A DNA stretch of 64,000 bases from Rhizobium sp. CF080 (GTDB taxonomy: Bacteria > Pseudomonadota > Alphaproteobacteria > Rhizobiales > Rhizobiaceae): NCBI RefSeq assembly GCF_000282095.2, contig NZ_AKKC02000004.1, positions 1 to 64,000 of the forward strand. The letters run 5' to 3'. A program made the position numbers and the translations under genes. The first letter of the stretch is position 1. Each line of letters opens with the position of its first letter. This document shows, one piece after another, positions 29,601-40,928 of the stretch. The notes below the pieces were generated by a model that saw nothing but the letters and a program-made list of their open reading frames with translations, did not search any database and was not told the DNA's origin.

Positions 29601-32600
29601 TTGCCCTTGGTCGGCGGCGCCGCGTTATCCGCGCTGCCATCGTAGTACAGGGCTTCATACTGCTCATAGACCGCCGTCGCCGCATCGAACCCACCTGACT
29701 GGATCCACCTGACGCGGGGCAATGATACGATATACGCGCCTGTATTGTAGGGGTAGACGATGCCTGTCCAGGTCTCGTCGCCGGTCAGGTCCTTGCGCCC
29801 GAAGTCGCGGATCTGGGTGATGTTGCCATAGGCGTCGAAGATCCGCTCCTTGCGCAGGACAAGCGGGGTGCCGGTCTCGTTCAGCGTCGTCTCGCTCGCC
29901 GTGTTCAAGACGCGATAGGGTTTGGTCGCGGCATTGACCGCATAGGTCTCGACCACCGTTTTCGAGGCCGTGTTGGCGCCGTTGCGGCTCGCCGTCTTCT
30001 CCGGCAGGCCGTAGCTTGCCAGATCCTGGCGATAGGTGGTCTCGACCACCGGGCGCGCCGTCTCGCCAGAAGCCAGCGGCCTGGTCATGGTGATCGTCTT
30101 GTACCCTAAGAACTTCCTCGCCTTCGGGTCGTACAGCCCGCCCGCATAGGCATAGTCGGTCGAAGCCACCTGACCGCGCCCGTCGTCGACCCGCAGTTGC
30201 GTGACGGAATGCAGCACGTTTGGCATATAGGTGTTCTGGAACTTAGACGATGATGTGTAGTCGACACTGACGATGCCGCCTGTCTCCAGCTTGACTGACC
30301 GCAGAAGGTTCGGGTTCCCGGTGCCGGCTTGTGAAACTGATATGGTGTTGGAGCCGGTCACGAAATCGGGAAGCCCGTCGCCGTTGAAGTCACCGGTTAG
30401 ACGGGACGCATAAGGCATCGGGAGGATCGGCGTCGAAAGCGCAGCCCAGTTGCCGTGGAAGAATACACTCGCAGTACTTAGGTCCGCATAGAGGTTGGCA
30501 CCACCGAGCACCTGCCGTGATGAGATATCGACCTTGCCGTCGCCGTCGATGTCTCGGAGAACCGGAGGACCGCTGGTCGGTATGGCGGCATAGGATTGGT
30601 AGCTGTTTCCAGTCGATAGATACACGATGCTCATGTACCCGCCTTCCGGCTCGCCATAGGTATGCACGATATCGGTCGCGCCATCGCCGTTTAGATCGCC
30701 GACCGCACAGTAGTAGCCAGCGCTGATACAATCGATACCGATATTCTCGTTAACGAGAACGCCGTTCTTGTAGCGATGAACATAGCTGGGAATGCCTGCC
30801 GACAGAAAACCCTGACGACCATTGGCTGACATATCGACGGTGCCGAGTAGAACGAAAGACCACGTTCCGATCGCCTCATCGACCCCATCGCCGTTCATAT
30901 CGGCTGAATAGGTGCTACCGCTCGTCATAGCTGCGCAAAGGGAAGGATCGATAGAAGGGCAGGCATTGACGGTCGGATTGAGAGATGTATCGGTGGTGAC
31001 GACCTGTCCGGTCCAGCCGCTCCCGCCCACATAGGCGACGCCGATATCCTTCGTGCGCTTGGAGCCGTTGAAGCGGCCTGCGACATCATAGACGCCCGTC
31101 GCGCTTGCGGATGTCGTTCCCGCAACGTCGCCATCGCTGGTGAAGCGCGTGAATTGCCAGTTGGGACTACCTAAGCCGTGCAACTCGTCCCTGCCATCGG
31201 CATCGAGATCGTTTGCCTTTTGCGTCGTCAGATTGGTGACGCTCGCAGTCTTGGTGACGTAGTTGCCTGCGAAGTTGTCGTAGGTCATCTGGCGGATCAG
31301 CTTGACCGATGGACCGGAAACGCTGCCGTTCGCATCTATGGCTGCATCCTTGCCGTAGCGATCGACCTTTACAAGGCGCGACGCGAAGGAGAATGGGTTC
31401 TGATCGTAGGTCAGCGCGTACGCCGTGCGAAGCGCCGAGCCGACGCGTACAGCGATGCTTTTGATCCGCTTCTTGTTCTGCGAGAGGCCGAAGCCATTTG
31501 CCGTAACGATGTGATCTGGCCTGTCCTCATAATGGAAAGCAACGCTCATCCCGCCGTAGCTGACTGTGCTTGGATAGCAGACCGGCAAATCCGGGCAGGT
31601 GTAGCTGTAGGTGACGGTATTGTTGTTGGTGTCCTTCACTTCCGCCAACAGATAGCGTCCGTCATGCTGAAGCTTGTAATCATTGGAGCCCGCAGCGGGA
31701 TTGGTCCCGGCGATTGTCATCACGGATTTGAACAGCGATGTGGTTCCGTCTCTATCGGTTACCGTCCAGGTGTTGGCGCTCGCGTTGAACAAGACGCGCT
31801 TGAAGTTTTCGGTCTCGGTGACATGTGTGCCGCCAGCGGAGCACGACGATGCCGTCATACCGGAAGCGCAGGGAACCAGTTCCGCGCCGTTCAGGAGATA
31901 GATGTCTCCCGCGTCATAGGCCGGATAACCATAGCCGACCGTCGCGCGTTCGATGACGTCGAAGCCGTCAAGGCCCCAAGCGTAACCGAGCCAGCCTTGA
32001 TACAGGCCACCGATGCGGGTCTTGCGGGCCGAGTTGTAGCCCAACGAAATCTTTGGCTCCAGGCCACGAAAGGCCGGAACTTCAATCGCGATATCCTGTG
32101 TGAAGAACCCGTTACCGGAAATATCAGGGACGGACGGCTTTTCCTTTGCATTGCCGCCCTCAAGAGCGGCACTGGACGACATCGAAGACATCGATGAACG
32201 CGCTTGCTGTTCTGCGCCGCCCTCCTTTTTGGCATCACCCGCCGCCTTGGCCTTGGCATCGCTTTGCGCCTTGGCATCCTTGAATATCTGTTCGAGCGCG
32301 GAGGTGCTGAACTTGTCGTGGGGCTTGTCCGTCTCGGAAGTTATCGACTTGCCTGTTCCTGCATCAGCACTGTCTTCGGCACTGCCGGCAGTCGGAGGTT
32401 GGCCAATGCCTTGCGCGCGATCCACCGTCCGGTCATGCGCAGGAGCTGCATCGGGTTTACTGGTGCCTCCTCCGCTAGCCGTGTTGCCTCGGCCAAAGCC
32501 ATTGCCACCGCCCAGACCGGAGCCGGTGCCAAATCCACTACTGCTTTGCCCGACATCCTGCGCAAACGCCACGCCGCCCACAAACGGGACGCCAGACAAT

Positions 32601-32668
32601 CCGCCCGAAAATACGCAAAGCGACACCGTGGCGGCAAAAGCCGCAAAAAAAGACAGATGAAAACGCAC
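26648..32668 (-). CDS. Rhs shell with fused colicin-E5-like RNase toxin (copy C)
   Basis: 2006 residues from a GTG start with a GAGGGGG SD. Signal peptide 1-36 (cut near AFA-QDV), low-complexity linker with a Lys/Asp/Ala-rich part, SpvB domain from about 180, VCBS repeats ([45 protein letters not shown]), then YD repeats without the Gly-rich insert of copies B and D. Here the core is continuous: [20 protein letters not shown] then [23 protein letters not shown]. The last 75 residues ([52 protein letters not shown]) match the colicin E5-type RNase domain, which cleaves anticodons of tRNAs with queuine (Tyr, His, Asn, Asp). It is an unsplit relative of copies B and D, most diverged at base level. 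Confidence 0.92.
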   Translation of the reverse strand: MRFHLSFFAAFAATVSLCVFSGGLSGVPFVGGVAFAQDVGQSSSGFGTGSGLGGGNGFGRGNTASGGGTSKPDAAPAHDRTVDRAQGIGQPPTAGSAEDSADAGTGKSITSETDKPHDKFSTSALEQIFKDAKAQSDAKAKAAGDAKKEGGAEQQARSSMSSMSSSAALEGGNAKEKPSVPDISGNGFFTQDIAIEVPAFRGLEPKISLGYNSARKTRIGGLYQGWLGYAWGLDGFDVIERATVGYGYPAYDAGDIYLLNGAELVPCASGMTASSCSAGGTHVTETENFKRVLFNASANTWTVTDRDGTTSLFKSVMTIAGTNPAAGSNDYKLQHDGRYLLAEVKDTNNNTVTYSYTCPDLPVCYPSTVSYGGMSVAFHYEDRPDHIVTANGFGLSQNKKRIKSIAVRVGSALRTAYALTYDQNPFSFASRLVKVDRYGKDAAIDANGSVSGPSVKLIRQMTYDNFAGNYVTKTASVTNLTTQKANDLDADGRDELHGLGSPNWQFTRFTSDGDVAGTTSASATGVYDVAGRFNGSKRTKDIGVAYVGGSGWTGQVVTTDTSLNPTVNACPSIDPSLCAAMTSGSTYSADMNGDGVDEAIGTWSFVLLGTVDMSANGRQGFLSAGIPSYVHRYKNGVLVNENIGIDCISAGYYCAVGDLNGDGATDIVHTYGEPEGGYMSIVYLSTGNSYQSYAAIPTSGPPVLRDIDGDGKVDISSRQVLGGANLYADLSTASVFFHGNWAALSTPILPMPYASRLTGDFNGDGLPDFVTGSNTISVSQAGTGNPNLLRSVKLETGGIVSVDYTSSSKFQNTYMPNVLHSVTQLRVDDGRGQVASTDYAYAGGLYDPKARKFLGYKTITMTRPLASGETARPVVETTYRQDLASYGLPEKTASRNGANTASKTVVETYAVNAATKPYRVLNTASETTLNETGTPLVLRKERIFDAYGNITQIRDFGRKDLTGDETWTGIVYPYNTGAYIVSLPRVRWIQSGGFDAATAVYEQYEALYYDGSADNAAPPTKGNLTILRSYKAVEPTSVSHNEVFTYDAYGNRVSHVDGAGSRTEWDYDATYHLYPVTERAPKYFATGGQPADTRFVSTFTNDVVCGKPATKVDWNGVTETFTYDPFCRPFNYAHSGTGKYVNTRYDNEGNPALQSVTVYEPLSTGTGDVHIRTFYDGLGRPWRVQTPGETASGQRRITDTSYDARGNVWQTAFARFANETAQWTVNSYDWQDRVVKTVNPDGSQKNYSYAARPTSAAVMWGTGNIAAFDAWLTDELGQQYNTVTDVHGYELGRFNHKNGIFTAYHISTYDVLGRLLGVQDTEGARWTYTYDLMGNRLSASDPDLGTWTYAYDNASRLIRQTDARGAITTLAYDQMERLLTKRVQMPGEASPTTVATNTYDQNRQGYQHNVGMLTSAVNSSAQFEFLRNYNGSGGHQVTGTIIDGLSSWKTEGMGRQWKTQSVQYGPENTLIGATPPYWYYNASDRLTSIPDYITSTLYEADGQTKSITYANGVATEFSYSPTRRWLTRVVTKKGTTVLMDNQYTRNAIGQITAITGLTPSDSWVYTYTTDGFNRLASADNLGNNALDETFTYSPNGNITSRTRMGTYTYPAGSAARPHAPTGIASRSLVYDANGNTTNDGIRTMGWDRSNQLATVTRNGATVNFAYGADGARVKKTSAFNTTLYAGSEIEIDRTTPGAEVYTRYPHPDIKVVTTASGATTKYFLHRDHLASIRLVTDASGNLVERTSYAAYGEPTNTAMQTKKSYVGERFDPETGLLYLNFRYLDPADALFKSPDTLDPTIPGVGTNRYAYAGNDPANKADPNGHAWSQADTTLEPIVLDSGHSDPTQDYFSWGEHGDGGETGVAIGGYSLPTDGSGYGLGNALNNSASGYSANNVQVAGLRKAVVQGAIQVGKWLGSKIGPKAPPSVRPPDTIKNLEKLERQMEQRGWSYKQIEEAVEKGKQHPATNFKTGGPATRYEHPTTGRSVIIDDTTKGIIQVGGDGFDF

Positions 32669-32922
32669 GAGCCCCCTCAGACGTTAATTATAGGCAACCA
32701 GCTTTAAAGGTGATCGCCGCGAAAATTGCAATCCCAGAAGTTGCGCAGCTGGATAATTCAATCGGCCTAAAACATTGATGTCTAATGCTTATGTGCGACC
32801 AGCGTAAACTCAGGGTATACCCCTGCGTTACATGCCGACCGTTACAGACTGCGTCGTAGCATCCGGGTTGACGGCGCCTATTTGTAACATGGTAGCTTCG
32901 GGCCTAAAGCTTGAGGTAAGAC

Positions 32923-33068
32923 ATGGCCCGCATCGGTTACGCCCGCGTCAGCACAATCGATCAGGATTTACAAGTGCAGGTCGACCGCCTTCGGAGTGAA
33001 GGCCGCGAGATATCTAGTCAGAGAAGGTGTCGGTCGGTGGCCGCGAGGGGCGGACCGAGCTGGAACCG
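32923..33068 (+). pseudogene. Serine resolvase N-terminal fragment, frameshifted
   Basis: MARIGYARVSTIDQDLQVQV and DRLRSEG give a clear resolvase/invertase N-terminus with the catalytic serine in ARVS. After EGREI the reading shifts frame and continues as SEKVSVGGREGRTELEP-stop. The catalytic core after about residue 45 is missing. It is a leftover of a transposon or invertase and abuts the gspL/gspM relic. Confidence 0.8.
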
Positions 33069-33069
33069 T

Positions 33070-33327
33070 AGCGGGGCGCATTCATCAAGGTGATCAGCAG
33101 TTCCGTCATGCAGGCTCCACCCGCAAACGGATCTCGAAACGTTCACCGGACTGACCAGGAATGCGCGCAACCGGCGAGGTGAAGCGCCGAAAAGAGTTCG
33201 GAGGCATCAAGCGTGGCAATAAGGGCAGCCGCAGACTCCGCCGCAAAACCGGTGATCGTCAGCATGTCTCCGTCGATTGCGATATCCGTCAGCCAGGTGT
33301 CATCCGGCAAAATTTGGGTTAGTTCCT
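33070..33327 (-). pseudogene. Relic of a second gspL-gspM junction
   Basis: About 258 bases align with 9657-9915, covering the last ~75 codons of gspL and the first ~10 codons of gspM, with a small deletion (gspL frame broken near 33184) and scattered substitutions. Orientation is as in the intact operon. Nothing else of the second minus-strand gsp operon is left between here and the gspG at 25829. Confidence 0.85.
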
Positions 33328-33397
33328 GGTTAATATAGATAAGGCCAGATAAACCGGCTCTTATTCATTCGGCCCGCGCACTGCCCATGAAATAACC

Positions 33398-33811
33398 TCA
33401 AGGCGATAAGTTATATTTCCGATAGAATTCTTTGTCCTCCCAATCCTCTCTGTAAGCGTTCTGAACGGTCATCGACATATCCGAGATTGCTAAGCTCTTA
33501 TTATTGTTGAAAAGCTTCAGTAAGCGTTTTTTTGCGAGGGCGTCAAACTCAGGCCATTGAAACTCATGAACAACTAATTCAATTAGCTCTCTTGGAACGC
33601 TTCCATCGTCTAGCCCGTAAGCGTCAGTTTTTTCGAAAGTAATTTCGACCTTCTTCAAAAAAGACGCCTTTAGAACCGTTTCTGCTCTAAGCAGTTCGAC
33701 CACCTGAAACATTGAGCATTCAGCCTGATCGATGCCAAAACCACTCGCAAAAATCCGCCGACAATTCTCCACCAATATATCCAGTAATTTCGTAGAGTAT
33801 TCAATGTCCAT
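33398..33811 (-). CDS. Candidate immunity protein for the tip toxin at 33811-34689
   Basis: 137 residues from ATG 33811, which overlaps the toxin stop as TGATG. No signal peptide; A+T-rich; acidic and largely helical ([42 protein letters not shown]). No family recognised. Coupling to the toxin gene is the functional evidence. Confidence 0.62.
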   Translation of the reverse strand: MDIEYSTKLLDILVENCRRIFASGFGIDQAECSMFQVVELLRAETVLKASFLKKVEITFEKTDAYGLDDGSVPRELIELVVHEFQWPEFDALAKKRLLKLFNNNKSLAISDMSMTVQNAYREDWEDKEFYRKYNLSP

Positions 33812-34689
33812 CAAAACTCCTTCTCCCGGTACCTTCCGGCAGCATTGAACCCGGCCCGCTCGAATGCAGCAATCGCAGCATCTTGTGCGCCTTGCCCCGA
33901 AGGGCGATAATGACCGGATACATTGTCAATCGATCGGAGCTCACCTTTAGCAAAACGTGCTTCTCCTGCGGCACGAACCGCCGCTCCTCTGGCGAGATTG
34001 ATATGGGCAGACTTTCCTAACACCAATTGGCCAGATTCAAGAACAACATACTCCATTCGCCCGCTATAAGCGACGTTACGAATTTGAGCGGAAGGAAACA
34101 CATTTGGTGCTGCGATACGATCGGCGGGAGCTAGATTGCGAAAAAGTTGCCCGCCTTTCGGCGTTTCATTCAACGCACCTCTTTTCGATGTATTCGGAGC
34201 TTCCGGGGCGGCTTTGATAGCACCTCTAACCGCGCCTACCTGGGCCGCACCTAGTGCTGCTTCGACACCCGCCTTGGCGTATTTTCCCTCTTGGTAGTCT
34301 TTATATGCATCATAGAACGCCTCAACACCTGGAACAGTTTTCAGTCCAGATGTCGCGGCCATTCCGACGCCATCGCTAATACTATCGGAGTCACCACCGA
34401 ACCAGTTGTCGAGCCCATAACTTTTTTCGTCGTCACGTCCACCGATATTTTCTGGTGAACCTCCATCAATCCCCGATCCGTAGCTATGCCCATTGGGATC
34501 ACTATTATTGACAGGATCGTTCTGAGCATATGCGTATCGGTTGGTTCCAACGCCTTCGAGAGTCGGATCCCAGTCGTCGGGGGAGATGAATCGTGCGTCG
34601 GCGGTGGGTGCGAATGGAGCGCCCAGCATGGCGCCGATAAGTAGCAGGCTGAGGACGCGTGCAAGGAACGGCCGGACGAGAGAGCGCAT
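33811..34689 (-). CDS. Separate Rhs tip toxin with own signal peptide (C-terminal SGHY-type domain)
   Basis: 292 residues. Signal peptide [20 protein letters not shown]...APTADA, then mature [22 protein letters not shown] and [12 protein letters not shown] (Rhs core closure). A linker with [16 protein letters not shown] and a helical pre-toxin segment ([20 protein letters not shown]) precede the toxin domain from about residue 205: [66 protein letters not shown]. This C-terminus recurs on Rhs and filamentous proteins, but I cannot name its activity; the conserved His residues (SAHIN, SGHY) would suit a nuclease. It lies 95 bases after shell D and overlaps its immunity gene. Confidence 0.8.
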   Translation of the reverse strand: MRSLVRPFLARVLSLLLIGAMLGAPFAPTADARFISPDDWDPTLEGVGTNRYAYAQNDPVNNSDPNGHSYGSGIDGGSPENIGGRDDEKSYGLDNWFGGDSDSISDGVGMAATSGLKTVPGVEAFYDAYKDYQEGKYAKAGVEAALGAAQVGAVRGAIKAAPEAPNTSKRGALNETPKGGQLFRNLAPADRIAAPNVFPSAQIRNVAYSGRMEYVVLESGQLVLGKSAHINLARGAAVRAAGEARFAKGELRSIDNVSGHYRPSGQGAQDAAIAAFERAGFNAAGRYREKEF

Positions 34690-34745
34690 CGAGGATTTCC
34701 GGGTGCGAGAGTTGGAACGGTAGCTTGGGTGTGGCTTGGTTGGTA

Positions 34746-34772
34746 GGCGAGCGACCTTCTCGGCCGCTCGCC
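34746..34772 (-). promoter_or_regulatory. Conserved hairpin between shell 3' end and tip gene (copy 3)
   Basis: Minus-strand RNA arms GGCGAGCGGCC and GGUCGCUCGCC pair over 11 positions (one G-U) around a 5-base loop. Compared with the copy at 12500-12527, a G-U pair has become A-U and a G-C pair has become G-U, so pairing rather than sequence is kept. Confidence 0.6.
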
Positions 34773-34784
34773 TGGGCGCTCTGA

Positions 34785-37700
34785 CTACCGGTCGGATGCT
34801 GTTGGAGCCGTGCCGTTGGCGGATGTGGGAGATCCGGGTTTGGCGATGGCCGCGGGCACAAGCCTCATGATCGTCTTTGCCTGCCGTTCGCCATCGACTT
34901 CCATGTCTGCCTCATCATCCTTTTCGATGAAGCGTCCGAAGGCCGGGTCGTAATATCTTGCGTTGAGATACATCAGCCCGGTTTCAACGTCGAAGCGTTC
35001 GCCGATATAGCCCTTCTTCGTCTGCATCGCCGGATTGGTGGTTTCCCCATACGCGGCATAGCTGGTCTGTTCGGCAACATTGCCCGCAGCGTCGGTGACC
35101 AGCCGCACCGACGACAGGTGGTCGCGATGCAGGAAAAATTTGCTGGTCGCACCGGCGGCCGTGGCGACGACCTTGATGTCGGGATGCGGATAGTAGGTAT
35201 AGACCTCCGCCCCAGGCGTGGTGCGGTCGATCTCGATATCGGCTCCGGCATAAAGCGTCTTGCCAAACGCCCAGTTCTTCATCACCCGCGATCCGTCCGG
35301 ACCATAGGAGAAGGTCACCGTCGATCCGCCTTGGGTGACGCTGGCAAGCTGGTTCGACCGGTCCCACACGAGACTGCGGGTGCCGTCCGAGACCATGTTG
35401 CCGTTGGCGTCGTAACCGATCGGCTTCGTCCCGATTTTGGTCGCCGCATGCGGGCGCACCGCCGTGCCCACCGGATAGGTATAGGTGCCGGCGATCCGGG
35501 TGCGCGACAGGAGATTGCCGCTCGCCGAATAGCTATAGGTCTCGTCGAGTGCATTGTTGCCGGCATTGTCGGCCGAGGTCAGACGGTCGAGGTCGTCATA
35601 GGCATAGGTCCAGTTGTCGGATGTGGTGAGACCAACGATGGTCTTGATCCGCCCCAGCTTGTCGCGCGTGTACTGATTGTCCATCAGCACCGTGCTGCCC
35701 TTGGCTGTCGTCACCCGCGTCAGCCACCGGCGGGTCGGCGAATAGGCAAACGCCGTCGTCACCCCGTTGGCATAGGCGATCGACTTCGTCTGGCCGTCCG
35801 CCTCGTAAGTGGCGGCACTGATATAACCGGGCACCGTCAGCAGCTTGTTGGCGGTATTGTAGGTCCAGGGCGCCGCCGACGTGCCGACTGGGATCGAAGC
35901 TGGCACCGCAGCCGGCGTATAGGCGATCGACAGCGTCTGCTCGGACTTGCCCCTGGTCTCCACCGTCGTATGGGTGATCCCATCGATCACTGTCCTGGTG
36001 GTCAATACTGTCGTCGAACCGCTCAGGCTGCGGCTAAAACTCTGGGTCGCCGCTGCGTTCACCGACTTCGTCAAAAGCCCGATATTGTGGAAGGGGGCCG
36101 ATCCGACGCCCGCATCCGCCGTGTCATAAGTATTGGTGGCCGTCACCGCGGCGGTGGTCTCGCCGGCCGCCTTGACCTGCTTGGTGAGAAGCCGGCCCAT
36201 CTGGTCGTAGGAAAGCGTCGTCACCGCCCCACGCCCATCCGTCTGGCTGACCAGCCGGTTGGCATTGTCGTACGTATAGGTCCAGGTGCCCAGATCCGGA
36301 TCGCTGGCCGAAAGCCGGTTGCCCAAAAGGTCGTAGGTGTAGGTCCACACAGCACCGTCATTGTCGCGCACACCCTTAAGCCGCCCCACCGCGTCATAGC
36401 TGCGGTACTCATTGACCCAGGCCCCGGAGAGCTGGCCGGAGGAGGTCAGGATCACATTGTTGTCCTTGTCCGTGAACGAGCGATGTTGCCTACCGCTACC
36501 GCTGCCGCTGTCTCCACCAGCACCGCCTTCACCGCCGGTGCCACCCCCCGTGGAAACCGGGGCGCTCCGCCGGGCAATACCGGAGTGGTAGCCTGTTAGA
36601 AGAACTTCGTCAGTGTAAGGGACTTCGTTCGCGGCAGTGGGATCGCGGAAGTAGGTATAGCCGTCAGTGTGGGTATAGCCGGTTGCCGTTCCCGCCGCAT
36701 TGTACTGAGCTGCCGTGATAGTGATGGTGCCCGCTGCCGCTCCGCTACTAGCGACCCAACGGAAAGCGTAGGAAAAAGCACCAGAGCCGACCTGCCAGCG
36801 GTGAAAGCCGCGTGCCATTGCCAGATACATCCAGCTATCGTCCGCGTTGATGTAGTAGCCGGAAGCCGGATCACGAACGCCGGGGGTCGTACCGTTGCCA
36901 CCCGTCTCACCCGTGCCACCCGTTCCGTTGCCGCCCGTGCCGGCATTCCCCTCCTCGTCCGTGATACGGACTTCCATCACCGGCAGATTGCTCGAACCCG
37001 TGAAGGCAGTCGTCTGAACCAGATAAAGATAAGTCCGCTGCGAGGCGTCCGGGTTGACCGTCTTCACCACCCGGTCCTGCCAGTCGTAGCTATTGACCGT
37101 CCATTGCGCCGTCTCATTGGCAAAGCGGGCAAACGCCGTCTGCCACACATTGCCGCGGGCGTCATAGCTCGTATCGGTGATGCGCCGCTGGCCGCTCGCC
37201 GTCTCGCCCGGCGTCTGCACCCGCCACGGCCGGCCGAGCCCGTCATAGAAGGTCCGGATGTGGACATCGCCCGTCCCAGTGCTGAGCGGTTCGTAGACCG
37301 TCACAGACTGAAGCGCCGGATTTCCTTCGTTGTCATAACGGGTGTTGACGTATTTGCCGGTGCCCGAATGTGCATAGTTGAAAGGCCGGCAGAACGGGTC
37401 GTAGGTGAACGTCTCGGTCACCCCGTTCCAGTCCACCTTGGTCGCCGGCTTGCCGCACACCACATCGTTGGTGAAGGTCGATACGAACCGCGCATCCGCC
37501 GGCTGGCCGCCGGTGGCAAAGTACTTCGGCGCCCGCTCCTTCACCGGATAGAGGTGATAGGCCGCGTCGTAGTCCCACTCCGTGCGGCTTCCCGCCCCAT
37601 CCACATGCGACAGCTTGTTCCCGTAACTGTCATAGGTGAAGTACTCGAGGTAGGAAGCCGAAGTCGGCTCGACCGAACCGTAGGACCGCAGGATCGTCAG

Positions 37701-40700
37701 ATTACCTTTGGTCGGCGGCGCCGCATTATCCGTGCTGCCATCGTAATACAGGGCCTGATGCTGCTCATAGACATCCGTGGTGGTACTGAACCCACCTGAA
37801 CGAACATTGCGTTGCCGTGGCAGCGAAACGATATAAGCCGTCGTGTTCGGCGCATAGGAGGCCAAAGTCCAGGTCTCATCGCCGGTCAGGTCCTTGCGGC
37901 CGAAGTCACGGATCTGGGAGATATTGCCATAGGCATCAAAGGCCCGCTCTTTGCGCAGGACAAGCGGGGTTCCAGTCTCGTTCAGCGTCGTTTCGGTGGC
38001 GGTGTTCAAGGCCTTATACGGCTTGGTGGTGGCATTGACCGAATAGGTCTCGGCCACCGTCTTGGAAGCGGTGTTGGCACCGTTGCGCAAGACCGTCTTC
38101 TCGGGCAGCCCGTAGCTTGCCAGATCCTGGCGATAGGTCGTCTCGACCACCGGACGCGCCGTCTCGCCATTGGCCAGCGGCTTGGTCATGGTGATCGTCT
38201 TGTAGCCCAGGAACTTGCGTGCCTTCGGGTCGTACAGCCCGCCCGCATAGGCATAGTCGGTCGAAGCCACCTGCCCGCGTCCGTCATCCACCCGCAACTG
38301 CGTCACCGCGTGCAGAACCTGCGGCATGAACGTGTTCGTCCACCGCGTCGACGGCGTATAGTCGACGCTGACCGTGCCACCCGTCTCCAGCTTCACAGAA
38401 CGCAAAAGGTTCGGGTTGCCGGAGCCAAATTGCGAGAACATCGGATTATCGGAGCCTGATCGCAAAAGATCAGGCAGTCCGTCACCGTTGAAGTCGCCAG
38501 AAACGCGAAAATTTGACGGCAAAGCGTAGTTCGACGGCAGAAGCTGAGATCCAGCGGACACAAATCCCAAGGTGAAAACCGTGCCATCGTGGTAGATATC
38601 GACCTTGCCATCATTGTCAGCATCACGAAGGGCCGTTTCCAGGCGCCACGGGAAACTGCCGGCAAGCAGTACAAATCCCTTGCCAGTCGAGAGCCAGATC
38701 TGCGCCGTATAGTCGGTATCCCCACTCCCTCGTTTCGATGCACCCACCAGATCCGTCGCGCCGTCCCCATTCAGATCACCCAGCGCGCAGACGTAGAAAT
38801 TGAAAGTCGTAGGGTAACAATTTGCCCCAATCGGAAAGGCAACCCAAGCTCCATTGATGAAGCGATACGCCGATACTCCGTTGTTGGTATCTACGTACCC
38901 CTGCCGGCCGTTTGCCGCAAAGTCACCCATTCCTGTGATCCCACCCCCCACGATAATATCGACGCCGTCGCCGTCATGATCGAGGGTCGTTACCGATGGC
39001 GGCTCGGAAGATAGGCTAGGCTCTTGATAAAACTGCGAACAGACTGCCGCGTAGCAGTCCGACAGACCGCTCGGTGAGATCATCGCCTTTCCGCTGTAGT
39101 ATTCAGTTGAGTCTCCCCAGGCGGGCTTCGAGTACGTATAGGACACCGGAACCTCTTTTACCGCGCCGGCAGAGAACCGCCCGGCCACCAAGGGAAACAC
39201 CCGTGAGTTGTCGCCCTGTTGATGAAGCCGTCTCAGATCGACCGAAGCGGAAAGCGCTCCTACCCCGTCTTTGTTAAATTTGTAGAGGTCCCAAAGCGTG
39301 GTGGTGCCAGCGTCTTCCTCTGAATACCGTTCGACATGGGTAGTGATTTGCAGTTCATCCCTACCGTCGGAATCGAAGTCCACGGCAAATTCCTGCGTAG
39401 GCTGATACAAGTCGCAGCACGGGCGTTGCGGTTGAGCATAATATCCCTGCTGGTAACTGATCACCAGGTTGTCATAGGTCATCTGCCTTATGGTCTTGAC
39501 GGTCGGTCCGGTGATGACGCCAGCCGATGAGACGGTGGCATCGCGGCCGTAGCGGTCGACCTTGGTCAGCCTCGACGTGTTGGAGAACGGCGCCTGGTCG
39601 TAGGTCAACGCATAGGCCGTGCGCAGGGCAGTCCCCACCTTCACGCCGACCGTCTTGATCCGCTTCTTGGTATAGGAAAGACCAAGACCGTTGGCCATCA
39701 CCAGAGAGTCCGGACGGTCCTCGTAATGGAAGTTGACGCTCATCCCGCCATAACTGACCACCGACGGATAACATACCGGCAGGTCCGGGCAGGTATAGCC
39801 GTAGTTCACGACGTTGCCGTTGGTATCGGTCACCGACGACAGCAGGAAGCGGCCGTCGTGCTGCACGTTGTAGTCCGGCGTGCCCGATGCCGGCGTGCTG
39901 CCGGCCACCGCCATCACCGACTTGAACAGTGACACCGTGCCGTCCCGGTCGGTCACCGTCCAGGTATTGGCCGCCGCATCGAAGATCACCCGCTTGAAGT
40001 TCTCGTTCTCGGTCACATGCGTGCCGCCCACCGAGCAGGAGGCCGCCACCATGCCGGTGGCGCACGCAACCAGTTCCTCACCGTTCAACAGGTAGACGTC
40101 CTTGGCATCGAAGGCCGGATAACCGTAGCCCGGTGTCGCCCGCTCGATCACGTCGAAACCGTCGAGCCCCCAACCATAACCGAGCCAGCCCTGGTAGAGC
40201 CCGCCCAGCCGCGTCTTGCGGGCCGAGTTGTAGTTCAGCGCAATCTTCGGCTCCAGGCCACGAAAGCCGGGAACGTCGAGTTCGATCTTCTGGCTGAAGA
40301 AGCCATTGCCGCCGATCTCCGGCAAAGACGGTCTTGGCGGCGCATTGACCGCCGGAGCCTCCTGACCGGTTGCAGCGGCCGACGCCGCCATGGCCGACAT
40401 CGCCTCGGGCTCCAGCGCACCATCGGCATCCTTGCCCTTGGCATCCGCCGTGCCGGATTGCGTGTCTTCGCCCTCTTGCTTATCGGCCGGCTTGCCAAGC
40501 GCGGTTGCGCCAGCCTGGCCGGACCCGTCCTCGGCACCCGTGGCACGACCACCAGCGGCCCCGGCCCCCAAACCTTTCCCCTGCGGCTTTCCAAGCCCCA
40601 ACGTCCGGTCCACCGCCCGATCGTTCGAGGACGCGCCGGTCCCTGATCCTGCCCCCGGTTCAAGCACCTCAGTCCCCGGGACACTGCCGGAACCAACCTG

Positions 40701-40928
40701 GCCTGCCGTTCCACCAAAGCCGGACTGCCCAGCCCCAGCCCGGCCGGCGGAGCCGCCACCGAGACCAGCGCCGCTGCCAAATCCAACCGGCCGCACACCC
40801 TGCTCCGCCGCCAGCGCGCCATGCCCCAGCAGCCCGTCGACAACCACCGCTCCCGTCACCCCACAAGAAAAAACGCAAAGCGATACCGTGGCGGCAAAAG
40901 CCGCAAAACCAACCCGACTGCTACGCAT
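34785..40928 (-). CDS. Giant SpvB-VCBS-YD repeat Rhs shell protein (copy D)
   Basis: 2047 residues with the same plan as copy B: signal peptide 1-41, low-complexity linker, SpvB from about 203, VCBS repeats about 520-850 ([44 protein letters not shown]), YD repeats with the Gly/Ser-rich insert, and the core end [15 protein letters not shown]. It stops after [28 protein letters not shown]... without a toxin domain. The first 480 or so codons are the same as in copy B at base level, the VCBS part is different, and a YD stretch (about 37045-37400) matches copy C rather than B. The gene is thus a mosaic. It is followed by its tip and immunity genes. Confidence 0.93.
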   Translation of the reverse strand: MRSSRVGFAAFAATVSLCVFSCGVTGAVVVDGLLGHGALAAEQGVRPVGFGSGAGLGGGSAGRAGAGQSGFGGTAGQVGSGSVPGTEVLEPGAGSGTGASSNDRAVDRTLGLGKPQGKGLGAGAAGGRATGAEDGSGQAGATALGKPADKQEGEDTQSGTADAKGKDADGALEPEAMSAMAASAAATGQEAPAVNAPPRPSLPEIGGNGFFSQKIELDVPGFRGLEPKIALNYNSARKTRLGGLYQGWLGYGWGLDGFDVIERATPGYGYPAFDAKDVYLLNGEELVACATGMVAASCSVGGTHVTENENFKRVIFDAAANTWTVTDRDGTVSLFKSVMAVAGSTPASGTPDYNVQHDGRFLLSSVTDTNGNVVNYGYTCPDLPVCYPSVVSYGGMSVNFHYEDRPDSLVMANGLGLSYTKKRIKTVGVKVGTALRTAYALTYDQAPFSNTSRLTKVDRYGRDATVSSAGVITGPTVKTIRQMTYDNLVISYQQGYYAQPQRPCCDLYQPTQEFAVDFDSDGRDELQITTHVERYSEEDAGTTTLWDLYKFNKDGVGALSASVDLRRLHQQGDNSRVFPLVAGRFSAGAVKEVPVSYTYSKPAWGDSTEYYSGKAMISPSGLSDCYAAVCSQFYQEPSLSSEPPSVTTLDHDGDGVDIIVGGGITGMGDFAANGRQGYVDTNNGVSAYRFINGAWVAFPIGANCYPTTFNFYVCALGDLNGDGATDLVGASKRGSGDTDYTAQIWLSTGKGFVLLAGSFPWRLETALRDADNDGKVDIYHDGTVFTLGFVSAGSQLLPSNYALPSNFRVSGDFNGDGLPDLLRSGSDNPMFSQFGSGNPNLLRSVKLETGGTVSVDYTPSTRWTNTFMPQVLHAVTQLRVDDGRGQVASTDYAYAGGLYDPKARKFLGYKTITMTKPLANGETARPVVETTYRQDLASYGLPEKTVLRNGANTASKTVAETYSVNATTKPYKALNTATETTLNETGTPLVLRKERAFDAYGNISQIRDFGRKDLTGDETWTLASYAPNTTAYIVSLPRQRNVRSGGFSTTTDVYEQHQALYYDGSTDNAAPPTKGNLTILRSYGSVEPTSASYLEYFTYDSYGNKLSHVDGAGSRTEWDYDAAYHLYPVKERAPKYFATGGQPADARFVSTFTNDVVCGKPATKVDWNGVTETFTYDPFCRPFNYAHSGTGKYVNTRYDNEGNPALQSVTVYEPLSTGTGDVHIRTFYDGLGRPWRVQTPGETASGQRRITDTSYDARGNVWQTAFARFANETAQWTVNSYDWQDRVVKTVNPDASQRTYLYLVQTTAFTGSSNLPVMEVRITDEEGNAGTGGNGTGGTGETGGNGTTPGVRDPASGYYINADDSWMYLAMARGFHRWQVGSGAFSYAFRWVASSGAAAGTITITAAQYNAAGTATGYTHTDGYTYFRDPTAANEVPYTDEVLLTGYHSGIARRSAPVSTGGGTGGEGGAGGDSGSGSGRQHRSFTDKDNNVILTSSGQLSGAWVNEYRSYDAVGRLKGVRDNDGAVWTYTYDLLGNRLSASDPDLGTWTYTYDNANRLVSQTDGRGAVTTLSYDQMGRLLTKQVKAAGETTAAVTATNTYDTADAGVGSAPFHNIGLLTKSVNAAATQSFSRSLSGSTTVLTTRTVIDGITHTTVETRGKSEQTLSIAYTPAAVPASIPVGTSAAPWTYNTANKLLTVPGYISAATYEADGQTKSIAYANGVTTAFAYSPTRRWLTRVTTAKGSTVLMDNQYTRDKLGRIKTIVGLTTSDNWTYAYDDLDRLTSADNAGNNALDETYSYSASGNLLSRTRIAGTYTYPVGTAVRPHAATKIGTKPIGYDANGNMVSDGTRSLVWDRSNQLASVTQGGSTVTFSYGPDGSRVMKNWAFGKTLYAGADIEIDRTTPGAEVYTYYPHPDIKVVATAAGATSKFFLHRDHLSSVRLVTDAAGNVAEQTSYAAYGETTNPAMQTKKGYIGERFDVETGLMYLNARYYDPAFGRFIEKDDEADMEVDGERQAKTIMRLVPAAIAKPGSPTSANGTAPTASDR

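Noticed and set aside
35118..36599. Long plus-strand open frame (493 codons), with a near-identical one at 16628-18109, and others opposite the shells
   Set aside because: They are antisense to YD repeats, rich in Arg/Gly/His with no family motif; repeated GC-rich codons in the real genes create such frames.
16292..40928. Long direct repeats considered as CRISPR or satellite arrays
   Set aside because: The repeats are whole duplicated coding blocks and in-frame YD/VCBS repeats; there are no short regular repeats with unique spacers.
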